Below are positions 7,852 to 14,736 of a DNA stretch of 20,340 bases, one piece after another. The notes under the pieces are model-generated. The model worked only from the letters and a program-made list of their open reading frames with translations. It was not told the DNA's origin and searched no databases. Numbering within the stretch: position 1 is the first letter of the stretch; every line of letters starts with the position of its first letter. The stretch is taken from NCBI GenBank assembly GCA_000997475.1, contig LCEC01000004.1:1-20340 (forward strand), read 5' to 3'. Position numbers and translations under genes: made by a program. Source of the stretch: Parcubacteria group bacterium GW2011_GWB1_42_6. Lineage in GTDB: Bacteria; Patescibacteriota; Minisyncoccia; Portnoybacterales; GWB1-42-6.

Positions 7852-8873
7852 AACTCCCGAATTATTTTTTCCGTTAATTTATCCAGGCCGTGGTTCTCGA
7901 TCGAATATGCCCTTAATTGCCGGCCAAGCGTTTTTCTTTCGTCAAACGGCGCATTGAGCAAAGCTGAAATTTTTTCCGCCAAATCCCGGCTGTTTTCAAA
8001 AATCAGCCGGCCGGGCAAATCTTTTTCAAATGATTTATTCGCGACGACAACCGGGACTTCGCAGGCCATCGCTTCCAGGATCGTCTTATCCAAGGATCCT
8101 TCGGGGGTCAAATTGACAAAAATCTCGTTTTGATTGTAAATTTCCGGCGTTTTGAGATTGGAGATTTCGCCCAAAAATTTGATTCTTCCTTTTTCTTCCA
8201 AATTTCGGGAAAGCGTTTTTATTTTCTCAAAATATTCTTTATCTCTTTCGGGCGCGCCTCCAATAATATTCAAAACAAATTCAACCCCGTTTTTTTCCAA
8301 TTCCTCGGCCGCTTCGATTAAAACTTCCAGTCTTTTCACCGGAGAAATCCTGCCCAAACACAAAATGGAACGGGGAATTTTTTGAATATTTTCATTTCTT
8401 TTAAAAACCTCCGCGTCTATTCCGGCCGGCGCGATTTTGGCATTTTTAAAACGGGCCGTATAAGCAAAAGGGGAAGTATAAAAAACCGCGTTGGAAATTT
8501 TGGCCGAAAGCCAAGTAAAAAAACTTCCGTGGCGATGATTGTGCCAAAAGATGATTTTTTTGCCCAAAAAACGCCAAATCAACCCGCCCAAAATAACATA
8601 TTCCTGATTCATATGGACAAAAACGCAATCGTAATTTTTTCTTTCTTTGATTATAAATTTATATAAATTAAAAAGATATTTCAAGCGTGATCGGCCGCTT
8701 TCTTTGCCTAAAGAAAGGACTTTTACGTTTTTCGGCAAATTATATTCTCCTTTTTCAAGACAGACCGCGATGATCTTCTCAAATTTCCGAGAAAATTTTA
8801 AAAGCCAGGAATGGACAAATCCCATCACATCATCGTTCCTGTCGACCTTTTGGGTTAAAAATAATAATTTCAT
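7848..8873 (-). CDS. Glycosyltransferase family 4
   Basis: A 341-residue GT4-type enzyme. I chose ATG at 8871-8873 because it gives the ATGA overlap with the upstream stop; the TTG two codons earlier is less likely. After the N-terminal lobe with FWHNHRHGSF near residue 109, the donor lobe starts at LCLGRISPVKRLEVL (about 171-185). The active-site segment is EGSLDKTILEAMA near 258-270, where the two Glu residues are separated by eight residues instead of seven, as in the GSLDK subgroup of GT4. It sits in the middle of the operon, coupled by 4-bp overlaps to both neighbours. It should add one sugar residue to the growing glycan; donor and acceptor are unknown. Confidence 0.88.
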   Translation of the reverse strand: MKLLFLTQKVDRNDDVMGFVHSWLLKFSRKFEKIIAVCLEKGEYNLPKNVKVLSLGKESGRSRLKYLFNLYKFIIKERKNYDCVFVHMNQEYVILGGLIWRFLGKKIIFWHNHRHGSFFTWLSAKISNAVFYTSPFAYTARFKNAKIAPAGIDAEVFKRNENIQKIPRSILCLGRISPVKRLEVLIEAAEELEKNGVEFVLNIIGGAPERDKEYFEKIKTLSRNLEEKGRIKFLGEISNLKTPEIYNQNEIFVNLTPEGSLDKTILEAMACEVPVVVANKSFEKDLPGRLIFENSRDLAEKISALLNAPFDERKTLGRQLRAYSIENHGLDKLTEKIIREL

Positions 8874-9949
8874 AGGCAATTTTCCAACGCTCTTTTATAA
8901 TTGATCAGATATTGTTCCTTTGTTGTTGGCGCTAAAGATTTCGCCGGCGCGAGATTTCCGCCGATCGCTCCGAGAATCTTGTCGCGCAAATCATTTTCAT
9001 CGCCAACGCTGAAAATTGAGGCGCGGTCCAAAAATTCGCGGCTTATTCCCGCGTCGCTGGAAATAACGCGGCATCCCGCCGCCACGGCTTCAACAATCGT
9101 CCGGCCGTAGCCTTCATAATTGGAAGAAATAAGAAAGAGATCGGCGGTCTTCAAATAAGAAACCAAATCGCCCGCCCACGGCTCGAGAATAATGTTTCTT
9201 TCCAATTCCATGCTCTTTATTTTCTTTAAAAGAAATTCCCGCTCCGGCCCGTTTCCGGCGATTATCATCCCAATTTTCGGTTTGGCCTTCAACACCCGCG
9301 CCATCGCGCGAATCGCAAGCAAAAGATTCTTCTCTTTGGTTAAACGGGAAGCTGCTAAAATTATAAAGTCGAACTGCGGATATTTATAGCGCAAATTCGT
9401 TCTTACGAGCGAACTCTTAATCCCTTCCACGTCCACGAAAACAGGCAAAACAACCGGTTCGGCTTTCAATTTTATCCGCGAAGATTTAATGGAATCGGCG
9501 ATTCTTTCGGAAACGACTCTGATTCCATCGGCCCGAGGCAATAAAAATTTCGCCAGCTTTATTCTGATTCCGTTTAAAAAAGATTCCCGGCCGAAATAAG
9601 GATTCAAGAAATCAGTGTGAATTTGAATGTGCAATTTTACTCCGAATTTTCTTTTGAGCCAAAAACCGATGAGCCCCGCAAAAAACGGATCTTGCGCGGT
9701 TATAACGCCAATCCGCCGGTTTTTAATTATCAATCCCCCCTTTTTGACGGCAGAAAAAAATTTCAGAATTTTATTGGAACCCGAGGAAAAATAAATCCAT
9801 AATTTTTCGCCTATCTTTTTGTCTTGGCCCGAAGCGAGAACAAGTATGTGCGTTTCGTCAAAAAGACGGCTGTATTCCTCCTGCCGCGAAGATTCCGGAG
9901 ACCCCGATTTGGCAATATTTTTATCAAGCCCGATAGCTAAGATTTTCAT
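8870..9949 (-). CDS. Glycosyltransferase family 4
   Basis: A 359-residue GT-B enzyme. The N-terminal lobe has LHIQIHTDFLNPYFG near 106-120, a frequent acceptor-side motif of GT4 enzymes. The donor lobe begins at LAASRLTKEKNLLLA (198-212) with the phosphate-binding Arg and Lys. The E-x7-E pair is Glu279 and Glu287 in EGYGRTIVEAVAAGCRVIS. It starts 4 nt after the upstream GT4 stop and ends in an ATGA overlap with the next gene, so it is part of the same transcript. No signal peptide is present, consistent with work at the cytoplasmic face of the membrane. Specificity is unknown. Confidence 0.9.
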   Translation of the reverse strand: MKILAIGLDKNIAKSGSPESSRQEEYSRLFDETHILVLASGQDKKIGEKLWIYFSSGSNKILKFFSAVKKGGLIIKNRRIGVITAQDPFFAGLIGFWLKRKFGVKLHIQIHTDFLNPYFGRESFLNGIRIKLAKFLLPRADGIRVVSERIADSIKSSRIKLKAEPVVLPVFVDVEGIKSSLVRTNLRYKYPQFDFIILAASRLTKEKNLLLAIRAMARVLKAKPKIGMIIAGNGPEREFLLKKIKSMELERNIILEPWAGDLVSYLKTADLFLISSNYEGYGRTIVEAVAAGCRVISSDAGISREFLDRASIFSVGDENDLRDKILGAIGGNLAPAKSLAPTTKEQYLINYKRALENCL

Positions 9950-9953
9950 TGAT

Positions 9954-11123
9954 TCAATATTTTAAAATTCGCAAATTGGCCTCAACCGCCTTTTTCCAAG
10001 AAAAATTTGATTTTAATTTTTCCCCGGCATTGGCGGCTAATTTTTCGGCCAAATCATTGTCGAAGAGAATCTTTTTCAAAGCCGACTTTATTTGTTCTCC
10101 GTCGTTAAAATCAAAAACCAATCCAGTATGACCGTCTTCAATTATCTCCGGATTGCCTCCCGCGCCTGTTGTCGCCACAGGCGTTCCCAAATAAGCAGCC
10201 TCCAACAAAGTATGAGCCATTCCTTCGTGCCTGGTGTTTAAAATATAAGCGTCAGCGGCCAAATACCAAAATATGACTTCATTTCTGGGCAAATCGCCCA
10301 AGAATCTCGCGTCAACGCCGAATCGATTTTTAAGTTCGCGCGATTTCCCGGCCAGTTTTTCCAGCTCCGGCCCGCCGCCCAAACCGACAAAAGAAATTTC
10401 GGGAAAATCTTTTTTGAGATCGGGCAAAATTTCCAGAATTTTTTCCACGCCTTTCCCCGGGATCATCCCGCAAACGGTCAAAATGACTTTTTCTTTCAAA
10501 TTATTTTGTTTTTTGAAAAATTCCTTGTTGAAATCGGACGGAATCGGCAAATAATCCACGGAATTGCGCGCGACTTCTATCCGCTTTTTTTTGACTCCGA
10601 AACTTTCCAAAACTTTTTTATTAAAATCGCAATCGGTGACAACAACCCGGCAATTTTTTAAAATCGCGCCGCGGCAAATTTTTAAAACATGAATTTTTAA
10701 ATTTACGAATCTTTTTTGAAAAGAGAAAAAATCGTCATTTTCGGCAAGACCCGAATTTAAAGCCGTTTCCCAGGCCGAATCCCCGGTAAAACGGACTATT
10801 AAGCGTTTGCGGCAGACAGCGCTCGCGATCAAAGCGGAAAATCCCGGCCAATAAGTGTCAAACGCGTAAATTTGATCGTTTTTAAAAGCCAAAATCACCG
10901 CCCGGCTGACCAAATTCAATATCCGAAAAAATTTATTTTTTTTCCGGGAAATTCTCTCCACCCGGCAAGGCAGCTTGTTTTTTTCATCGTCCCCGAATGT
11001 GAGCACGGTTATTTTAAAACCCTCTTTCGCCAAAACGGGAATCAGGTTGGCCAGCAAAGAAGCCGGCCCTCCGGACGAGGGCGGAAAAGACCCGGAAATA
11101 ATCAAAAGCCGGTTGTTTTTCAT
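9954..11123 (-). CDS. Glycosyltransferase family 4
   Basis: A 389-residue GT4-type enzyme. The glycine-rich loop FPPSSGGPASLL at 13-24 is the usual acceptor/donor loop at the start of the GT-B fold. VTDCDFNKKVL (162-172) and VARNSVDYLPI (184-194) mark the end of the first lobe, CGMIPGKGVEKIL (218-230) starts the donor lobe, and HEGMAHTLLEAAYLGTPVATT (299-319) has both Glu residues of E-x7-E (300, 308). The gene lies 3 nt after the preceding GT4 gene and 4 nt before the next. It should add one sugar in the stepwise assembly of the glycan; which one cannot be told. Confidence 0.9.
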   Translation of the reverse strand: MKNNRLLIISGSFPPSSGGPASLLANLIPVLAKEGFKITVLTFGDDEKNKLPCRVERISRKKNKFFRILNLVSRAVILAFKNDQIYAFDTYWPGFSALIASAVCRKRLIVRFTGDSAWETALNSGLAENDDFFSFQKRFVNLKIHVLKICRGAILKNCRVVVTDCDFNKKVLESFGVKKKRIEVARNSVDYLPIPSDFNKEFFKKQNNLKEKVILTVCGMIPGKGVEKILEILPDLKKDFPEISFVGLGGGPELEKLAGKSRELKNRFGVDARFLGDLPRNEVIFWYLAADAYILNTRHEGMAHTLLEAAYLGTPVATTGAGGNPEIIEDGHTGLVFDFNDGEQIKSALKKILFDNDLAEKLAANAGEKLKSNFSWKKAVEANLRILKY

Positions 11124-11126
11124 CTC

Positions 11127-12338
11127 TTAATCGGTTAATCCTTTAAAAATACCCTCCATTTGTTCTGAAATTATTTTCCAATCGTATTTTTCCCGAACCA
11201 TTTTGCCGGCGTTTTTTATCAATTCCAATCTTAGTTTTTCGTCCTCAAAAATCATCATTATTTTTTCGGCAATATCTGCGGGATTTTTGGTTTCGCAAAA
11301 TAAACCCGTAGCTTGTCCCAAACTTGTCCGCGATGAGATTGCCGAATCCGCCGAAGGATCCTTCAGAAAATCGGGAATTCCTCCAACTTTGGCGCCGACT
11401 ACGGGCACTCCGGCGGCCATCGCTTCCAAAAAAGAGTTTCCCAGGCCCTCCGAAAGGGAAGGACGGCAAAAAACATCGGCCAAAGCCAGATACAGAGGCA
11501 CCTCTTCGTTGGGCTTTTCGCCCAAGAATAAAATTTTTTCTTTCAAATCCGATTTTTCGGCCAGCGATTTTAAATCTTTTTCCAGCGGCCCCGATCCCAA
11601 AATCAAAAGTCTGGCCGGAATTTTTATTTTTTCCATCGCTTCGATCAAATCGCCAATTCCGTTTTTTTCAACCAATCTCGAAACCGTGATTATTATTTTT
11701 TCATCTCCTTTTATGCCAAGCTTCTTTTTTAATTCCGCGATTTTGAAAATCGCGCGCCCTTCCGCGGCTCCGCCCGCGCAGCGAAAGAGGGAGAATTTAT
11801 TAAAGTCCACTCCGTTTGGCGCAACCGAAATCTTTTCTTCCGAAACTCCCTGCGATTTGGCGTACTCTTTCAAATAAACACTGATCGCGGTTATGTGATC
11901 CGCTCTCTGAAAAATTTTTTTGTAAATAAAACCGAGCCATTTTGATCTCGATTTGATATGTTCCAAAGAATCTCCTTCTTGCAGAGTCAAAACATAAGGC
12001 ACGCCGCTGAATTGTCCCTTGAAAAGCAAAGCCGCCAATCCTCCGAACGAGGCCATAATCGCCCAAACCAAATCATATTTGTTTTGGCCGTAGAGTTTCT
12101 GCGCCAAGCGGAAACCAAGCCAGGGAAATAAAAATTTGTCCCGCTTTCCGCGGCCCTTTCCCGCGCGCCAAACATTTACCCGGCCGATTTTTTCCCGTTC
12201 GGGCAAATCTTTTTTAATCCTGGCGCAAACCAAATCGAATTCCCAGTCTTTCAAACGATCCGTGATTTCTTTGACGGCTATTTCCGCTCCGCCAATCATT
12301 GGCAGATAAGCTGTGGAAAATATCAAAACTTTTTTCAT
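11127..12338 (-). CDS. Glycosyltransferase family 4 with two apparent in-frame insertions
   Basis: A 403-residue GT4-type enzyme, the second gene of the operon. YLPMIGGAEIAV at 11-22 is the N-terminal loop, VAPNGVDFNKF at 172-182 the linker, TVSRLVEKNG at 218-227 the phosphate-binding strand and loop, and EGLGNSFLEAMAAGVPVVGA at 297-316 the E-x7-E active site (Glu297, Glu305). Two stretches look additional to the family pattern. Residues ~184-200, between NKF and ELKKKLGI, are encoded by a GC-rich palindromic sequence. Residues 328-343 split the usual PDFLKDG..TGLF segment. Both keep the frame, and neither removes a catalytic residue. The gene overlaps the epimerase gene by 4 bp (ATGA). Confidence 0.9.
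   Translation of the reverse strand: MKKVLIFSTAYLPMIGGAEIAVKEITDRLKDWEFDLVCARIKKDLPEREKIGRVNVWRAGKGRGKRDKFLFPWLGFRLAQKLYGQNKYDLVWAIMASFGGLAALLFKGQFSGVPYVLTLQEGDSLEHIKSRSKWLGFIYKKIFQRADHITAISVYLKEYAKSQGVSEEKISVAPNGVDFNKFSLFRCAGGAAEGRAIFKIAELKKKLGIKGDEKIIITVSRLVEKNGIGDLIEAMEKIKIPARLLILGSGPLEKDLKSLAEKSDLKEKILFLGEKPNEEVPLYLALADVFCRPSLSEGLGNSFLEAMAAGVPVVGAKVGGIPDFLKDPSADSAISSRTSLGQATGLFCETKNPADIAEKIMMIFEDEKLRLELIKNAGKMVREKYDWKIISEQMEGIFKGLTD
11310..11364. repeat. Possible in-frame repeat insertion in GT4 gene, with 12-bp palindrome
   Basis: The 48 bases at 11310-11357 encode 16 residues that interrupt the GT4 consensus between Asp327 and Thr344. The perfect palindrome GAAGGATCCTTC lies at its edge (11353-11364). 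CTTGTCC occurs twice (11313-11319 and 11323-11329). These traits fit a small repeat inserted in frame, but only one copy is in this window. Confidence 0.35.
11736..11789. repeat. Possible in-frame palindromic element in GT4 gene
   Basis: CGCGATTTT (11736-11744) and AAAATCGCG (11746-11754) form a perfect 9-bp inverted repeat with one base between. It is followed by a GC-rich stretch with CCGCGG and CCGCCCGCGC. Together they encode about 17 residues (184-200) that are extra relative to the usual linker of GT4 proteins. The frame is kept. Confidence 0.35.
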
Positions 12339-13252
12339 AAACCAACCTCTTTTTTATATTCTTCAATCCAATCCGGCAAATCAACTTCCGGCTCCCAATT
12401 CAGAAGTTCTTTGGCTCGAGCATTATCGGCCAAACTTTCTTTCACTTCAAAACGAGGAGCGACATTTGTTTTCGGTCCGCCTATCATTTGGGCAACCTGA
12501 TTGACGCTGTAACTGCGTCCCCGGCCGATATTTATCAATTCCCCCTTGCCCGCTTTTGGACTTTTGGCAGCCAAGATATTGGCTCTCACAACATCTTTTA
12601 CATTGGTGTAATCTCTCTTTTGTTCTCCATCACCCACGATTGTCATTGTTTGGCCGCTTTTTCTCTGATTAAAAAAAGTCCCCAAAACGGAACAATAGGC
12701 CCCTTCGGAACTCTGCCTTCGGCCATAAACATTAAAATAGCGCAAACAAACGGTCGGCAAGCCGTAAATTTCGCTGAAAATTCGGCAATAAATTTCGCCG
12801 ACATATTTTTGCAAGCCGTAAGGAGATATCGGGTTGGGGGCCATATCTTCTCTCCATGGATTTTTTTCCTGCCGGCCGTAAGCCGAAGAAGAAGCGCTGT
12901 AAATCATTCTTTTTACTTTCGCGTCTCTGGCCGCCACCAAAACATTCAAAGTGCCTACCAAATTTATATCATTGCTCTCAACCGGATTTTCAATTGAGAT
13001 TTGTATCCGAGGCCAAGCCGCCAAATGAAAAACATAATCAACATTTTCAAAAACCGGCTTGATTTTTTCCAAATTCCGAACATCCAATTCATAAAACTCG
13101 GCTTCGGGATTGAGATTTTCCTTTTTGCCGGTCAGAAAATTATCAATAATTTTGACGCGCCATCCTTCTTTAATAAGCTCATCAACCAAAGTGGAACCGA
13201 TAAAACCGGCTCCGCCAACCACCAAAGCTGTTTGATTGTTTGATTCATTCAT
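12335..13252 (-). CDS. NAD-dependent sugar-nucleotide epimerase/dehydratase (GalE/WbpP-like SDR)
   Basis: An extended short-chain dehydrogenase that probably epimerises or otherwise alters a UDP-sugar to feed the operon's glycosyltransferases. Of 305 residues, GGAGFIG at 13-19 is the NAD-binding loop, DNFLTGKKENL at 37-47 the ribose-binding region, SSSAYG at 121-126 holds the catalytic Ser, and Tyr145/Lys149 form YxxxK (YGLQK). RYFNVYG (171-177) and GDGEQKRDYTNVKDVV (207-222) are the substrate-binding motifs of UDP-hexose 4-epimerases. I chose ATG at 13250-13252 because GGAGFIG then sits at the normal distance; the longer TTG start at 13306 would add 18 unlikely residues and lies inside a hairpin. 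It is the first gene of the operon. Epimerase rather than dehydratase is likely, but the exact substrate is unknown. Confidence 0.9.
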   Translation of the reverse strand: MNESNNQTALVVGGAGFIGSTLVDELIKEGWRVKIIDNFLTGKKENLNPEAEFYELDVRNLEKIKPVFENVDYVFHLAAWPRIQISIENPVESNDINLVGTLNVLVAARDAKVKRMIYSASSSAYGRQEKNPWREDMAPNPISPYGLQKYVGEIYCRIFSEIYGLPTVCLRYFNVYGRRQSSEGAYCSVLGTFFNQRKSGQTMTIVGDGEQKRDYTNVKDVVRANILAAKSPKAGKGELINIGRGRSYSVNQVAQMIGGPKTNVAPRFEVKESLADNARAKELLNWEPEVDLPDWIEEYKKEVGL

Positions 13253-13263
13253 ATTTTTATAAA

Positions 13264-13338
13264 ATAAAGATGGGCAAAAATTTGCTTTTTTCAACGAAAA
13301 AAGCAACCCTTCAAGGTTTGATTTAAATCCATCTTTAT
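13264..13338 (-). promoter_or_regulatory. Nested inverted-repeat leader structure upstream of the glycan operon
   Basis: ATAAAGATGG (13264-13273) pairs with CCATCTTTAT (13329-13338). Inside lies a perfect 11-bp hairpin, TTGCTTTTTTC (13282-13292) with GAAAAAAGCAA (13296-13306), loop 3 nt. On the minus strand the inner hairpin is followed by an A/T run, so it could act as a weak attenuator in the 5' leader. No convincing promoter was found nearby; a TATAAA box at 13334-13339 has no fitting -35. Confidence 0.4.
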
Positions 13339-13374
13339 ATTAAGATTAGCTCAAAAGAGGCCAAAAGTAAACCA

Positions 13375-13403
13375 TTGAACCCTGCTAAATTACGAATTAT
13401 TGT
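13375..13403 (+). promoter_or_regulatory. Candidate promoter of the plus-strand GT4 gene
   Basis: TTGAAC (13375-13380) and TATTGT (13398-13403) are spaced by 17 nt; each matches the sigma70 consensus in 4 of 6 positions. The spacer contains the left arm of the inverted repeat at 13384-13447. The distance to the ATG at 13487 would leave a leader of about 75 nt. Weak evidence. Confidence 0.25.
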
Positions 13404-13447
13404 CAGTCTTGCGAATGGATTTAATTTGCATAGATTCGTAAATTAGC
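13384..13447. repeat. Intergenic 14-bp inverted repeat
   Basis: GCTAAATTACGAAT (13384-13397) and ATTCGTAAATTAGC (13434-13447) are inverted copies with one mismatch, 36 nt apart. They lie between the divergent epimerase operon and the plus-strand GT4 gene. A 9-bp direct repeat AAGATTAGC (13342-13350, 13459-13467) is in the same gap. This could be an operator or an RNA hairpin. Confidence 0.45.
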
Positions 13448-13486
13448 AATATTTGCAAAAGATTAGCGGTTTAGCAAGACGCCGAT

Positions 13487-14617
13487 ATGCCCAAAATTCT
13501 CTATTTAATCACCCAATCCGAGTGGGGCGGAGCGCAAAAAAACGCGGCGGATTTGGCCGCGGAGTTTTTGAGTTCCAACGAAACGCTGGTAGCCGCCGGC
13601 CCCGATGGCGACGGAGCATTTTTTAATGAATTGGCCCGGCGCGGCATAAAAAGCATGATGGTAAAAAATCTCCATCGGCGCGTAAATCCGATTAAAGATA
13701 TCGCCGCTTTTTTTGAAATCAAAAGTCTTATAAAAAAAGAAAAACCGGACATAATCCATATCCACAGCTCCAAAGCCGGATTTATAGGCTCTTTGGCGGC
13801 GGGAAAAAAAGCCAAAGTAATCTACACCGTCCATGGCGCCGTTTTTGAAGCGCCTTTCGCCGCTCCTCAAAAAAAACTTTTTTTGCGGCTCGAGAAATTT
13901 TCCGCCGGCTTTAAAGATAAAATCATCTGCGTCTGCCAAAACGACAAAAATCTTTGGCTGAAACATAAAATCGCGCCGAGCGAAAAAATCGAAGTTATCC
14001 ATAACGGCATTAATTTGCAAAATATCGATTTCCTGCCAAGAGACGAAGCCCGCCGCCGATTATTCAAACAAAATATCAATCCCGAAACAAAAATAATCGG
14101 CTCGATCGCCAATTTTTATCCCGAAAAAGGGCTTGAATTTTTGGTTGAAGCCGCTTGGATAATTTCCAAAAATCCCGCCGCCAAAAATATCAAATTCGCG
14201 ATTATCGGCGAGGGCCGAATGAGGCCGTTGCTTGAAGAAATGATCAAGCAAAAAAATCTGGCCGAAAGATTTGTTCTTTTGGGCCAAAAAGAAAAAGCCT
14301 CCCGATATTTGAAAGCTTTTGACGCGTTCGCGTTGCCATCAATCAAAGAAGGCCTGCCCTACACGATTTTAGAGGCAATGGCGGCCCAAATTCCGGTGGT
14401 TGCTTCCAAAATCGGCGGCGTTCCCGAAATGATTCAGAATGATCACAACGGCTTGCTCGTTAAGCCCCGCGACCCCCAAGAACTCGCCCAAAAAATTCTT
14501 TATCTTTCGGCTAACCCCGATCTCGCCCAAAAATTCATCCGAAACTCGCAAGAAAAACTCAAAGAATTTTCGTTCGATCAAATGTTTGAAAAAACAAAGA
14601 AAGTTTATTTTGGATAA
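13487..14617 (+). CDS. Glycosyltransferase family 4
   Basis: A 376-residue GT4-type enzyme encoded opposite to the main operon. The first lobe begins YLITQSEWGGAQKNAADLA (6-24), typical of the GT4 subgroup that includes capsule and PelF-like enzymes. IIHIHSSKAGFIGSLAA (89-105) and YTVHGAVFE (113-121) follow. VIHNGINL (170-177) ends the lobe, IANFYPEKGLEFLVEA (207-222) starts the donor lobe, and KEGLPYTILEAMAAQIPVVAS (287-307) bears the E-x7-E pair Glu288/Glu296. The HNG/HIHSSKAG pattern resembles transferases of undecaprenyl-linked sugars, but this is not decisive. The gene is followed 13 nt downstream by a strong terminator, so it is probably monocistronic. No Shine-Dalgarno site precedes the ATG. 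Confidence 0.9.
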   Translation: MPKILYLITQSEWGGAQKNAADLAAEFLSSNETLVAAGPDGDGAFFNELARRGIKSMMVKNLHRRVNPIKDIAAFFEIKSLIKKEKPDIIHIHSSKAGFIGSLAAGKKAKVIYTVHGAVFEAPFAAPQKKLFLRLEKFSAGFKDKIICVCQNDKNLWLKHKIAPSEKIEVIHNGINLQNIDFLPRDEARRRLFKQNINPETKIIGSIANFYPEKGLEFLVEAAWIISKNPAAKNIKFAIIGEGRMRPLLEEMIKQKNLAERFVLLGQKEKASRYLKAFDAFALPSIKEGLPYTILEAMAAQIPVVASKIGGVPEMIQNDHNGLLVKPRDPQELAQKILYLSANPDLAQKFIRNSQEKLKEFSFDQMFEKTKKVYFG

Positions 14618-14630
14618 AAAACATCTTGCT

Positions 14631-14657
14631 AAAAAAGCCTCGCTCGAGGCTTTTTTT
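14631..14657 (+). terminator. Intrinsic terminator after the GT4 gene (bidirectional)
   Basis: GCCTC (14637-14641) and GAGGC (14646-14650) form the stem with loop GCTC. The stem is extended by six A on the left and ends in seven T on the right. The A run makes it usable on the minus strand too, for the DUF4145 transcript. Confidence 0.9.
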
Positions 14658-14688
14658 AACGGCTCAACGCGTTGAGCCGTTGGATTTT
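14658..14688 (+). repeat. Left copy of 31-bp palindromic repeat bracketing the R-M cassette
   Basis: A perfect 24-bp palindrome with half-site AACGGCTCAACG (14658-14669) and its complement (14670-14681) is followed by GGATTTT. An identical 31-bp copy in opposite orientation is at 17692-17722. The hairpin plus T run points rightward, into the cassette, and could terminate read-through from the GT4 gene. Confidence 0.85.
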
Positions 14689-14717
14689 ATGAGTTAAATA
14701 TTATTTAGCACATCTTG

Positions 14718-14730
14718 TGAATTTTCTCCT
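14718..14730 (+). repeat. Left 13-bp direct repeat of the cassette
   Basis: TGAATTTTCTCCT here is repeated exactly, in the same orientation, at 17722-17734. It lies 6 nt from the end of the DUF4145 gene. It may be an insertion-site duplication or attachment-like site. Confidence 0.5.
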
Positions 14731-14736
14731 ACTACA

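Noticed and set aside
7252..8133. Long open frame on the plus strand opposite two GT4 genes (293 codons)
   Set aside because: Antisense to motif-bearing GT4 genes; composition is rich in Phe and Lys without recognisable structure.
11203..11877. Plus-strand open frame of 224 codons opposite a GT4 gene
   Set aside because: Antisense shadow of a gene with complete GT4 motifs.
13253..13306. Longer start (TTG) for the epimerase gene
   Set aside because: It would add 18 residues before the NAD-binding loop and start inside the 11-bp hairpin; ATG at 13252 is standard.
13384..13467. CRISPR-like repeat array in the gap before the plus-strand GT4 gene
   Set aside because: The repeats are short, inverted or only doubled, with no regular spacing and no cas genes.
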